Shown piece after piece: positions 25,628 to 33,562 of a stretch of 64,000 bases of DNA. Position 1 is the stretch's first letter. Each line of letters opens with the position of its first letter. The position numbers were made by a program, and so were the translations under genes. The notes beneath the pieces are model-generated. The model saw only the letters and a program-made list of their open reading frames with translations, made no database searches and was not told the DNA's origin. Source of the DNA: Collinsella sp. AF25-2LB (lineage in GTDB: Bacteria; Actinomycetota; Coriobacteriia; Coriobacteriales; Coriobacteriaceae); NCBI RefSeq assembly GCF_003458415.1, contig NZ_QRUF01000006.1:46081-110080 (forward strand), written 5' to 3'.

Positions 25628-26287
25628 CTACTCACCGAGCATCTCTTGGAGCTTGGCCGCCACGGCGTGACCCAGGCTCTCATGGCTTTCGGGCATCATA
25701 TGCAGATAGTCGATATCGCCCGGCTCGGCAAACTCCGCTGCATTCAAAAAGTCGCAGCCAAACTGCTCGGCTACGTGCGCGTAGTATTCAGCAAAATGCT
25801 CCGAGGCCTCGACGGAACGCTCGTCAAAATCGGTCATATATACATCGGCGATCTGCGGCTTGATCTTGATAGGAGCCATCAGCAGAATGCGCGGACAAGG
25901 CGCAGCGTCGGTCCACGGAAACGCGCGGACGGCGCGAATCAGCGCCATGGCGCCACGGGCGATATCGGCAGCCGTCACGTTAAAGACCGTCTTGCAGTCG
26001 TTGGTGCCCAGCATGATCACAATGGCGTCCAGTGGCTTATGGGCCTCGAGCAGCATCGGCAGCGCGCGGATGCCGTTAAGATTGGTGTCCAGATGGCACA
26101 TGTCGTCGCGTACCGTCGTGCGGCCGTTGAGGCCTTCTTCAATTACATGCCAGCCCTCGCCTAAGTCACGTTGGGCCACGCCGCACCAGCGCACATCCCG
26201 CGCATAGCGCACCGCGGTGCCGTCGCGCATGCCCGCCGGATCGTAACCATAGGTGTTGCTGTCGCCAAAGCATAGAACGTTTTTCAT
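25628..26287 (-). CDS. SGNH/GDSL hydrolase
   Basis: The 219-residue protein opens with MKNVLCFGDSNTYGYDP, where GDSN (block I) carries the nucleophile serine at residue 10. Block III is MLGTNDCK near 92, and block V is HESLGH-type MMPESHESLGHAV near 197, with an Asp/His pair. This group includes carbohydrate esterases and acyl-hydrolases; the substrate is not predictable and no signal peptide is seen. AGGGG lies 6 nt before the ATG at 26287. It follows the PARG-like gene beyond a terminator. Confidence 0.85.
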   Translation of the reverse strand: MKNVLCFGDSNTYGYDPAGMRDGTAVRYARDVRWCGVAQRDLGEGWHVIEEGLNGRTTVRDDMCHLDTNLNGIRALPMLLEAHKPLDAIVIMLGTNDCKTVFNVTAADIARGAMALIRAVRAFPWTDAAPCPRILLMAPIKIKPQIADVYMTDFDERSVEASEHFAEYYAHVAEQFGCDFLNAAEFAEPGDIDYLHMMPESHESLGHAVAAKLQEMLGE

Positions 26288-26305
26288 CGTAAGCCCCTCG
26301 CTCAG

Positions 26306-26339
26306 TAAAAAGCCGACGGGAGCAGCCCTCCCGCCGGCT
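26306..26339 (-). terminator. Intrinsic terminator after the PARG-like gene
   Basis: AGCCGGCGGGAG pairs with CTCCCGTCGGCT (one mismatch), then TTTTTACT on the minus strand. Confidence 0.85.
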
Positions 26340-26364
26340 CGACCCATCTGTCAGCACGTACCGA

Positions 26365-27516
26365 TTACAGGTACTTGCGCCAATCGTCCTCGTTCTCATC
26401 ATCCTCGGTAGCAGCCTGGGCCTGCTCGGCGGCGCGAGCTGCCGCAGCGCGAGCGGCAACCTGGGCATAGGACTCCTCGTTGCGCTCGGGGAAGTTTGCC
26501 AGCACGTGCTCGAACTTGGCAAAATCCTCATCCCAGCGCGTAGAAGGCACGGCAAAGAAGACTTGCTTGACCTTAAAGTCGCCCGACGCGAGCTCCTTGC
26601 GGAAGAGCTCGGCCACGGCCTCGGCGTCAAAGCCGTTGTTGTCGCAGCCCCAAGCGCCCAGTACGAGCTTCTCGCGACCCAGCTCGTCGCAGATGGCAAG
26701 CACAAAGCGAATGCGGTCGCGCAGGGCATCCAGCAGAGCATCGTCGCTCACGCGATACTCCTGGCGGGCGCGCTTAACGTTGGGCGCGGCGGCCACGATC
26801 ACGTCGGCGTATGCATGCACGTGGTTGCGATCGAAGCGCACCGCAGGCACCACCAGCGCACGGTTTCGGTAAAGCTCGCAGTTGATGTTGCGGCGACGGT
26901 TCTCGCCGTACCATTTGCGCTGCTTATCGAGAACGTTGTACAGATACGAATCGGCGCACAGCGTGGCCTCCTGGCCCAGATAACCCTGAATATAGCCACC
27001 GCCCGGATTGGTGAACGAGGCAAAGGCGAGCACGGCCATGTCGCAGAACTGCGCATAGCCACGACCGTTGTCCAAGATGGCCTGCGTGGCGGAGGCATCG
27101 AGCACGGTGACCTCAGGCAGGGACGCAGCAGGCTCCTCAGCAGGCGCGGACTCAGCTTCGGCGATTTCCTCGGCAGGCTCCTCGACGGGCTCAGGAGCTG
27201 CCTCGGTCTCGGGCGCTGCCTCGCTCTCGGGTGCCGCCTCGGTCTCGGCAGCCTCCGCGCCCTCGACGTCCTCGGCAACCTGTTCTTCAGCGGCCACAGC
27301 AGTCTGAACCTTGGCCTTCATCGCCGCGACAAAGCCGGCAGGCATACCGTCAAACTCGCGAACACCGGCAAGCGAACGCTCGATATCCTTGGCGCACGCT
27401 TCGGACACAGTTGACACGTGACGCTCGGCGGCCTTGGCACGGGCCTCGCGCTTGGGATTGGGCTGACCCGCTCGGTTGGACCTGCGGTTACGGTTCCTGT
27501 TGTCGACGTCTGCCAT
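26365..27516 (-). CDS. TIGR02452/microbial PARG-like protein
   Basis: The C-terminal two thirds (residues ~134-360) match the microbial poly(ADP-ribose) glycohydrolase family: VLDASATQAIL, FASFTNPGGGYIQGYLGQEA and a macrodomain-like remainder (VLGAWGCDNNG). The N-terminal PARG region (residues 17-72) is separated from it by a ~60-residue Glu/Ala/Pro-rich insert (73-132). The usual GGG-x(6-8)-QEE motif is here GGG (172-174) and QEA (182-184): the second glutamate is Ala. In studied PARGs one of these glutamates is catalytic, so activity may be altered. AAAGGTGG precedes the start. Confidence 0.75.
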   Translation of the reverse strand: MADVDNRNRNRRSNRAGQPNPKREARAKAAERHVSTVSEACAKDIERSLAGVREFDGMPAGFVAAMKAKVQTAVAAEEQVAEDVEGAEAAETEAAPESEAAPETEAAPEPVEEPAEEIAEAESAPAEEPAASLPEVTVLDASATQAILDNGRGYAQFCDMAVLAFASFTNPGGGYIQGYLGQEATLCADSYLYNVLDKQRKWYGENRRRNINCELYRNRALVVPAVRFDRNHVHAYADVIVAAAPNVKRARQEYRVSDDALLDALRDRIRFVLAICDELGREKLVLGAWGCDNNGFDAEAVAELFRKELASGDFKVKQVFFAVPSTRWDEDFAKFEHVLANFPERNEESYAQVAARAAAARAAEQAQAATEDDENEDDWRKYL

Positions 27517-27581
27517 ACGTGGCCACCTTTCCTGTCGCTGCCGCTATCGGCTTTTCCCATCCATGATACCCCGCCGCGTAC

Positions 27582-27608
27582 AAAAAAGACGGCCCCGAAG
27601 GACCGCCT
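27582..27608 (-). terminator. Intrinsic terminator after the BI-1 gene
   Basis: AGGCGGTCC pairs with GGGCCGTCT around a TTCG tetraloop, then TTTTTTG on the minus strand. Confidence 0.85.
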
Positions 27609-27653
27609 TTCGCATCGATTTGCCCGCACGGCAAGCACCGCCGCAATTCGCCA

Positions 27654-28349
27654 CTAGTCGCGACGGCCAAGGATGTTCAGGATGCGCAGGAACACGTTGA
27701 TAATGTCAACGAACAGATTGGACGCCATGAGCACGGCGTTGGGCAGCGTAGGCGGCACCGTCGTGGCAACATAGGTGTCGTAGCCAATAAAGCCGGCGAA
27801 CACCACGATCACGATCAGGTCGGTGATGGACTGCGAGACGCCCATGAACATCAGCACGATCTCAACCAGAACAGTGGCGAGCAGAATGCCAAAACCGATG
27901 CCATATACGCGCTGGAAAAACTTGGGGAAGGTCACGCCCAGCGCGCCAAAGACAAAGGTGATGGCGGCCGTGGCGATAAAAGCGGTGTTGATGGTGGGCA
28001 GGTCGTAGTTGGCAAGGCCAAACGACGCGGTCAGGCCAAAGGTACTCGCAAAGATTACGTAGCCCACAAGGGACAGGCCCACGGACTGCTTGCTGGCGGC
28101 GGCCGACATCATGACCATGCCGACGATGGTCAAAATAAACGAGCCAAAGACCAGCGGCAAGGCTGCGCCGCTCATCATCATGCGCGCAAACGACATGGTG
28201 CTCGTAAAGTAGGCGCCGGCGCCCATGGCGCAAAAGCCCAAGAAAATCAGGGCAGACATGACAAGGTTGTACGCGCGCGGCGACATCTCCTTGGCACGGC
28301 TTGCACCGGTCTCGATGGGGCCGTTCTGATAGCCCTGGATATCGTTCAT
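27654..28349 (-). CDS. Bax inhibitor-1/YccA family membrane protein
   Basis: The 231-residue protein has a 25-residue polar N-terminus and seven hydrophobic helices, the layout of the BI-1 (TMBIM) family. FGSFILTIVGMVMMSAAAS, VFGALGVTFPKF and the last helix region IGYDTY fit the family, including the aspartate pair that forms the pH-sensitive calcium-leak gate in BsYetJ (D here in YDTY). Known members leak calcium or interact with membrane proteases; the role is inferred. AAAGGA lies 6 nt before the ATG at 28349. It is followed by the PARG-like gene on the same strand. Confidence 0.85.
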   Translation of the reverse strand: MNDIQGYQNGPIETGASRAKEMSPRAYNLVMSALIFLGFCAMGAGAYFTSTMSFARMMMSGAALPLVFGSFILTIVGMVMMSAAASKQSVGLSLVGYVIFASTFGLTASFGLANYDLPTINTAFIATAAITFVFGALGVTFPKFFQRVYGIGFGILLATVLVEIVLMFMGVSQSITDLIVIVVFAGFIGYDTYVATTVPPTLPNAVLMASNLFVDIINVFLRILNILGRRD

Positions 28350-28432
28350 ACTTCGTCCTTTCACAAAGCGCCGTGAAAGACGGCGCAGCAGATGACAAGA
28401 TTCCTGCCATTGTACCCGAACGCCGTGCGTCC

Positions 28433-28771
28433 TTACCTACGGCGCTCGCCCTCAAGCGTACGATCAAACGCCCAGACCCACCAACGCATCACGTGGGCCT
28501 GCGAGCCGTCCGGCCGTCCGCACGCCTGGTCCTCCAGATACAACTCGGTCGCGTGCCCGCCAAAACGCACCTTATAGGTTGCCGTACGAACGCCGTGGAC
28601 CGTCAGGCCAAAACCAGTGGACGAGACGATCTCGTCAATCGTAAAGCAGCGACCGTCGACCCAGCAGACGGTAACCGGCACGACTTGTCCGCCCGCGAGG
28701 ATGCGGGCCACGACGTCCACATACTGCTTGTGCACGCGCCGAGTTTTGCCGTCTGTCTGTCGATATTCCAT
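28433..28771 (-). CDS. Small conserved protein, DUF6504-like
   Basis: The 112-residue protein is mostly beta-type sequence with WVDGRCFTIDEIV in the middle and a conserved tryptophan-rich end (VMRWWVWAF). This resembles the actinobacterial DUF6504 group of small proteins of unknown function, but I assign it only by pattern. The start is uncertain: AGGAGG lies just 1 nt before the ATG at 28771, and an alternative ATG at 28792 has no ribosome site. Confidence 0.5.
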   Translation of the reverse strand: MEYRQTDGKTRRVHKQYVDVVARILAGGQVVPVTVCWVDGRCFTIDEIVSSTGFGLTVHGVRTATYKVRFGGHATELYLEDQACGRPDGSQAHVMRWWVWAFDRTLEGERRR

Positions 28772-29021
28772 GCCTCCTATTATCGAACGCATGTTTGCAT
28801 GTTGTAAAGCGAACAGACTGTGGTTTTGGAGTGTCGTAGTAATCGCACGTGTCCGTATGGCGTGTTAGCAAAAAGAACACCCGCGGCCAACAGGGCTAAT
28901 ATTCAATTTTAGTGCCAAAAAGTTCACTTCTCCCATCAGAACTCGGTAAAGAGACCCGCAGGAGGTGATACGATTTATCATGTTTTTGTAACGTGTCTGC
29001 AAACTTCGAGAAAGCCCATAT

Positions 29022-30071
29022 ATGGACGTAACGTTCTCAACCTTCCTCGGCCAAATTGTGTCGAACCCAGTCCTTGCCGTCACCGTGATCCTCGCGTTGG
29101 GCGCCATCTTCGTCAATGGATGGACCGACGCGCCCAACGCCATCGCGACCTGCGTCACTACGCGTTGCATGCCCGCCCGCGCCGCCATTCTCATGAGCGC
29201 CGCATTCAACTTCCTCGGCGTGCTCATCATGACGCACTTTAACGCGAGCGTCGCCAACACCATCTCACATATCGTCGACTTTGGCGGAAACAGCACCATG
29301 GCGCTCGCCTGCCTATGCGCGGCGCTGTTCTCCATCGTCGTCTACGGCGCCACAGCGTCGCGTTTTGGCATCCCCACCTCGCAAAGCCACAGCCTTATCG
29401 CCGGCCTGACCGGTGCCGCCATCGCCCTCGGCGGTGCGAGCAGCGTCAACGTCCACGAGTGGATGAAGGTCATCTACGGTCTGGCGCTCTCCATCGGCCT
29501 GGGCTTTGTCATGGGCTGGGTCCTGTGCAAGCTCGTCTCGATTCTTTTCGCCGCCGCCAACAGGCGACGTGCCAATGTCTTCTTTAAATACGCTCAGATC
29601 GCGAGCGCTGCGGCCATGAGCTTTATGCACGGCGCGCAGGATGGACAGAAGTTCATCGGCGTGCTCTTTTTAGGCGTGGCCTTTGCCAGCGGCCAGACGA
29701 GCGTCGGCGATGCAGGCATCCCCATCTGGATTATGCTGCTGTGCTCGGCCACTATGGGTATCGGCACCAGCGTGGGCGGCGAGCGCATCATCAAGTCCGT
29801 CGGCCAGAGCATGGTCAAGCTCGAAAAGTATCAGGGCTTCTCCGCCGACCTGGCGGGCGCCGCAAACCTGCTGCTTGCCACCCTTACCGGCATCCCCGTG
29901 TCCTCCACACACATCAAGACCTGCGCCATCATGGGCGTCGGTGCCGTCAAGCGCCTCTCAGCCATCAACTTCGGCGTCGTCAAAGACATGATGTTCACCT
30001 GGTTCTTCACCTTCCCCGCCTGCGGACTCATCAGCTTTGTCATGGCCAAGCTGTTCATGATGTTCCTCTAG
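29022..30071 (+). CDS. pit: Inorganic phosphate transporter, PiT family
   Basis: The 349-residue membrane protein has about ten helices in two inverted halves. Each half carries the PHO4 signature: GWTDAPNAIATCV near residue 33 and MHGAQDGQKFIG near 206. These families move phosphate with metal ions or protons through low-affinity carriers. SQSHSLIAGLTGA near 120 and SSTHIKTCAIMG near 301 are the matching repeated motifs. It is followed by the DUF47 partner, a standard pit pairing. GAGAAAG precedes the ATG. Confidence 0.92.
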   Translation: MDVTFSTFLGQIVSNPVLAVTVILALGAIFVNGWTDAPNAIATCVTTRCMPARAAILMSAAFNFLGVLIMTHFNASVANTISHIVDFGGNSTMALACLCAALFSIVVYGATASRFGIPTSQSHSLIAGLTGAAIALGGASSVNVHEWMKVIYGLALSIGLGFVMGWVLCKLVSILFAAANRRRANVFFKYAQIASAAAMSFMHGAQDGQKFIGVLFLGVAFASGQTSVGDAGIPIWIMLLCSATMGIGTSVGGERIIKSVGQSMVKLEKYQGFSADLAGAANLLLATLTGIPVSSTHIKTCAIMGVGAVKRLSAINFGVVKDMMFTWFFTFPACGLISFVMAKLFMMFL

Positions 30072-30138
30072 TCAAACCGAACGTCCATCCGGACTGCATT
30101 ACCTCGCCCACCCGTCTTCGCCTCGAAAGGACCCACCC

Positions 30139-30762
30139 ATGGCAAAGAAACCCGATTCGTTCTACTTCGACAACTACGTCGCCTGCGCCGACCTTGCCGT
30201 CCAGGCCGCCGAGCTGCTCACCAAGATTTTCGAGAACTTCGATCCCGCAAAGATTCACGATATGCTCAACAAGATGCACGCGATCGAGCATGCGGCCGAC
30301 AAGAAGCACCATGAGCTTGAGGACGCCTTGCTCACCGCCTTTATCACCCCGCTCGAGCGCGAGGATCTGGATCTGATGAGCTGCTCACTCGACACCGTGC
30401 TCGACCGCATCGAGGGCGTCGTGCAGCGCGTCTACTTCACCAACATCCAGAGCATCCATCCCGACGCCATCGTCATCGCCCACAAGGTGACTGACGCCTG
30501 CCGCGCCATGAAAGACCTGATGGTCGAGCTGCCCAACTACCGCAAGTCCAAGACCCTGCGCGAACTCGTCATCCAGATCAACACCATCGAGTCCGAAGCC
30601 GACGAGCTCTATATCAACGCCATGCGCAACCTGCACGTTAACGGCAAGGACCCGCTCGAGGTCATCGCCTGGCGTGACGTGTACGCCTTCCTGGAGTACT
30701 GCGCTGACTGCTGTGAGAATGTGGCCGATGTTGTGGATTCGATTGTCATGAAGAACAGTTAA
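30139..30762 (+). CDS. DUF47 (PhoU-like) phosphate transport regulator
   Basis: The 207-residue all-helical protein belongs to the DUF47/PhoU-like family that is encoded directly downstream of pit genes. Conserved helix features are MHAIEHAADKKHHEL near residue 46, TPLEREDL near 69 and EADELY near 155, places where the family holds metal-binding acidic and histidine residues. It probably modulates PiT activity. GAAAGGACC precedes the ATG; 67 nt separate it from pit, so the two are likely co-transcribed. Confidence 0.88.
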   Translation: MAKKPDSFYFDNYVACADLAVQAAELLTKIFENFDPAKIHDMLNKMHAIEHAADKKHHELEDALLTAFITPLEREDLDLMSCSLDTVLDRIEGVVQRVYFTNIQSIHPDAIVIAHKVTDACRAMKDLMVELPNYRKSKTLRELVIQINTIESEADELYINAMRNLHVNGKDPLEVIAWRDVYAFLEYCADCCENVADVVDSIVMKNS

Positions 30763-30767
30763 TTGGG

Positions 30768-30875
30768 GGTACGTGTCCCGGCGGCGAAGGGCCGGCACCT
30801 GTTTGCTTTCTCACTCCGGCTGCATGGCAGAGTCGTTCGAAAGTAAACAGGTGCCGGCCCTTCGCCTTACGTACC
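30768..30875. repeat. Long inverted repeat with 21-bp perfect core
   Basis: GGTACGT...GCGAAGGGCCGGCACCTGTTT (30784-30804) is matched perfectly by AAACAGGTGCCGGCCCTTCGC (30845-30865), with outer GGTACGT/ACGTACC and inner CTTTC/GAAAG pairs. The T run needed for an ordinary terminator is absent. It lies after the DUF47 gene and before the unusual T/G-rich sequence upstream of the nitroreductase. Confidence 0.8.
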
Positions 30876-31042
30876 ACCATTGGGAACTTTGGCTGATACT
30901 TTGAAAGCGATGGGGCTTTTGTTGGCGGGGCCTTTGGACCCGATTGGGAACTTTGGGACCGCCTTAAACGTTTGGGTGGATGGGGCTTTGGGTACCCTTT
31001 GTTTTACTTTGGATTGATTCGTTGAATTTGGAGGGCTTGGTT
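30876..31042. repeat. T/G-rich tandem repeat region, ~63 bp period
   Basis: Two partial repeats carry ATTGGGAACTTTGG (from 30878 and 30941) and GATGGGGCTTT (from 30910 and 30979). Composition is richer in T and G than the surrounding sequence. A minus-strand 102-residue frame over it is low complexity and looks spurious. Confidence 0.5.
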
Positions 31043-31573
31043 GTGAGTTATTTGGATCTGGCTCGGTCTCGGTATTCTTGTCGCGAGTTTGAGAATCGTT
31101 CTGTTGAGCAGGCTGTGGTGGATGCCATTGTTGAGGCTGGGCGGATTGCTCCTTCTGCTTGTAATAATCATCCAACCCGTGTGATGGTGTTGGATACGCC
31201 TGAGCTTCTGGAGAAGGCTGCTGCTTGTCAGCCTCGGTTTGCTCGTGATGGGTCTATCTTTGGCGCTCCGCTTATCTTCCTTATTTGCAGCGTTACCGAT
31301 GATGCTTGGGTGCGCCCGTATGATCAGATGAATTCCAGCGAAATCGATACATCCATCGTTTGCGATCAGATGATGATGGAGGCCACCGAGCAGGGCCTGG
31401 GAACGTGCTGGGTATGCCATTTTAAGCCAGAGGTGGCACAGGAGCAGTTCAATCTGCCCAAGGGCGTTTATCCCTATCACATGCTTGTCTGTGGCTATCC
31501 TGCCGACCACATCGCCGACCCCGAGCATCGCGAGGCCCGTACCATTCCCCTCCCCAACTTCCTCCTCAAGTAG
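31043..31573 (+). CDS. Nitroreductase family protein
   Basis: The 176-residue protein starts YLDLARSRYSCREFENR, the FMN-binding opening of NfsA/FrxB-type nitroreductases, and has IAPSACNNHPTRVMV near residue 39 and GLGTCWVCHF near 116. It should reduce nitro groups, quinones or other electrophiles with NAD(P)H. A GTG at 31043 with GGAGGG 7 nt before it is the natural start; a longer frame from 30980 lies in the T/G-rich repeat. Roughly its first half uses T-ending codons, the second half C-ending codons like its neighbours. Confidence 0.83.
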   Translation: MSYLDLARSRYSCREFENRSVEQAVVDAIVEAGRIAPSACNNHPTRVMVLDTPELLEKAAACQPRFARDGSIFGAPLIFLICSVTDDAWVRPYDQMNSSEIDTSIVCDQMMMEATEQGLGTCWVCHFKPEVAQEQFNLPKGVYPYHMLVCGYPADHIADPEHREARTIPLPNFLLK

Positions 31574-31683
31574 TTTTTTGGCACATGCCCTAAAACCTAC
31601 CTTTTACCGCTCACCCATTCGCCGAGTTCTGCGCCACAATGTGCAGGGCTCGGTTTTTTATGTTGCGCGCCCCTGCACAGTCA

Positions 31684-31714
31684 TAAAAAAGGACCCGCAA
31701 GCTGCGGGTCCTTT
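31684..31714 (-). terminator. Intrinsic terminator after divIVA
   Basis: AAGGACCCGCA pairs perfectly with TGCGGGTCCTT around a 3-nt loop, with TTTTTT on the minus strand. A second inverted repeat, TGTGCAGGG/CCCTGCACA (31640-31679), lies just beyond. Confidence 0.88.
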
Positions 31715-31740
31715 CTAGGCACTAAATTGTAGGCCGAATG

Positions 31741-32415
31741 TTAGTCCAGGTCGTCGGCAGCAAAGTTGTCGATCGGGGCGAAGGGATCGGCCACGGGGAC
31801 AACCGGGTCAGCGACGGGCAGCGGCTCGGCGGGAACAGTCACTGCAGGAGAAGCGGCAGAACCGACCGGCGTGGAGGCCATCAGATCGGCCGGGAAGGAA
31901 TTCTGGGCATCGTCCATGAAGTGCTGGATGAGCTTGAGATACTCTGCCTTGAACTCCTCACGGGAAGCCTTGAGACGATCGATCTCCTCGAGCTCGGCCT
32001 GCTTCTCGGTCAGAGCCTGGCGGATAACCTCGCGGGCCTTGGCGTCAGCCTCGTTGCGGATACGCTCAGCGTTCTCGTTGGCATCGTTGACGATGGTCTC
32101 AGCGGTCTGCTGGGCAGCGATCAGGGCAGCGGAAATCTGGCGCTCCTGAGCGGAGAAGTCAGGGGCGGGAGCAGCCACGGGGGCGGCAGGAACGGCCTGG
32201 GCGGTGGCATCCTGAGCTTGGGCAAGCTGAGCCTGCGCATCGGCAAGCTGCTGCTCGGTAGCAGTCAGACGACCCTTAAGGTCGACGATCTTAGCGAGCA
32301 TAGCGTCAACCTCGGAAGACAGCGTCTCCAAGAAGACGTCGACCTCAGCAGGATCGTAGCCACGCTTGGCCTCAGAGAAAGTCTGAGCCTGGATGTCTGC
32401 AGGGGTAATAGCCAT
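31741..32415 (-). CDS. divIVA: DivIVA domain cell-division protein
   Basis: The 224-residue protein begins with the DivIVA membrane-binding domain (ITPADIQAQTFSEAKRGYDPAEVDVFLE, residues 3-30). A coiled coil follows, with a Ala/Pro-rich interruption (residues ~73-90) and a second long helix (90-165). A Pro/Val-rich disordered tail (~170-224) ends it. DivIVA senses membrane curvature and marks poles or septa. In actinobacteria it also organises wall growth. AAGGAG precedes the ATG. It closes the division cluster downstream of yggT. Confidence 0.9.
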   Translation of the reverse strand: MAITPADIQAQTFSEAKRGYDPAEVDVFLETLSSEVDAMLAKIVDLKGRLTATEQQLADAQAQLAQAQDATAQAVPAAPVAAPAPDFSAQERQISAALIAAQQTAETIVNDANENAERIRNEADAKAREVIRQALTEKQAELEEIDRLKASREEFKAEYLKLIQHFMDDAQNSFPADLMASTPVGSAASPAVTVPAEPLPVADPVVPVADPFAPIDNFAADDLD

Positions 32416-32476
32416 AACAAGTCTCCTTTTTCATCGCCTCGGCGCTACACGCCCGACGTAAGTTACTAAGTCAGTT

Positions 32477-32758
32477 CTACACGAGTATACCTATAAGAAG
32501 CTGCAGAACCAGCCTCTGCACCAACTGCAACGCAATAATCGCAACGACCGGCGAAAAATCGATACCGCCCATCGGCGGGATGAAACGACGGAACAGGTTG
32601 AGCCACGGACCGCACACGCTATCAAGCACCGCGGCAATATCCTGAAGCAAACCACCCTGCTTCATGGGAATCCACGTCATAAAGCAGTAGACGACAATGA
32701 GCGTGGAATAGAAGTTGAACAGCGTGTTGACCAGCTGGACGATAGTGTAGATGTTGAT
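32477..32758 (-). CDS. yggT: YggT family membrane protein, apparent ATC start
   Basis: From 32758 the frame encodes 93 residues with two hydrophobic helices, the YggT layout: NIYTIVQLVNTLFNFY... in the first, then FRRFIPPMGGIDFSPVVAIIALQLV in the second. No ATG, GTG or TTG exists between the sepF stop (32782-32780, same frame) and the ATG at 32680, which would remove the first helix. GAGGAG sits 6 nt before an ATC at 32758. So either AUC (or AUU at 32764) starts translation, or the protein is truncated. YggT proteins occur beside sepF and are linked to division and osmotic tolerance. Confidence 0.7.
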   Translation of the reverse strand: MNIYTIVQLVNTLFNFYSTLIVVYCFMTWIPMKQGGLLQDIAAVLDSVCGPWLNLFRRFIPPMGGIDFSPVVAIIALQLVQRLVLQLLIGILV

Positions 32759-32779
32759 GGGAATCTCCTCGTCTTGTCT

Positions 32780-33502
32780 TTACTTAAGGTAGCCGTCGGC
32801 ACGAAGCTTCTTGAGATCGGAATCTTTGACCTCGCAACCGGCGGGCAGCACCATGAACACGCGGTCGCCCACCTCCTTGACCGTGGCACCCAGACCGCAG
32901 GCAAAGCCGTAAGAGAAGTCCAAGACGCGCTTGGCAACTTCGGTGCGTACGCCCACAAAAATCAGTGCGACAGGCTGCTTGGTGCGAACGCGGCGCACCA
33001 CGGTCTCCACGTCGTCATAGCTCTCGGGGCGCAGGACATAGGCCGGCAGCTGCGGCGTGGCGTTGATGATATTGCTCGCATAGGCCGAGGCATCGCTCGG
33101 TGCAGGCGCGGGTGCAGCGGCGGCACGGGCGCGGGTATTCTCGGCGTAGCTCGACGGCGTGTCATAGGCACCAGGACGATAACCGCTCGCAACACTGTCC
33201 TGCGAGCGCGAAGGCGGGTTATACGTCGTGGCATGGCGGGAGTCATCGCCGACCAGCTGACCGGAGCGCGTATACACGGCAACCGACTCAGCTTCACCGC
33301 GGCGCGTCTGGCCAAGCAGGCCGTTGCTCGGCTCGTCTTGGGTGTAGAAGCCCTCGCCCGAAGCACCACTGTAGCCGTTGTTCTGATAGCCATCGTCGTA
33401 GCCGTCATCGTAGCCGTAGTCGTCGTCCTGGCCATAACCCTGGTCGTAACCCTGCTGGCCGCCCAGGTGCATCTTATTTTTAATCTCGTCAAGGAAGCCC
33501 AT
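32780..33502 (-). CDS. sepF: SepF, FtsZ membrane anchor
   Basis: The 240-residue protein begins with MGFLDEIKNKMHLG, the amphipathic membrane helix. A linker unusually rich in Tyr, Gly, Asp and Gln (residues 14-60) comes next, then a Pro/Ala stretch. The SepF dimer domain (SYDDVETVVRRVRTKQPVALIF... to the end) closes it. SepF ties FtsZ to the membrane in bacteria that lack FtsA, as seems to be the case here. AGAGGA precedes the ATG at 33502. It is followed directly by yggT and divIVA. Confidence 0.92.
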   Translation of the reverse strand: MGFLDEIKNKMHLGGQQGYDQGYGQDDDYGYDDGYDDGYQNNGYSGASGEGFYTQDEPSNGLLGQTRRGEAESVAVYTRSGQLVGDDSRHATTYNPPSRSQDSVASGYRPGAYDTPSSYAENTRARAAAAPAPAPSDASAYASNIINATPQLPAYVLRPESYDDVETVVRRVRTKQPVALIFVGVRTEVAKRVLDFSYGFACGLGATVKEVGDRVFMVLPAGCEVKDSDLKKLRADGYLK

Positions 33503-33562
33503 GGTTGTGTCCTCTCGCGGTTTAGTGCAGGCGCCCCGATAATCAGTGCGCACTTCAGAGCC

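Noticed and set aside
30867-31175. Antisense 102-residue frame, minus strand
   Set aside because: Low complexity, Pro/Gln/Lys-rich, no SD; it lies over the T/G-rich repeat and the nitroreductase.
32477-32680. YggT as a truncated pseudogene starting at ATG 32680
   Set aside because: The missing first helix is encoded in frame upstream with a ribosome site, so a rare start codon is simpler.
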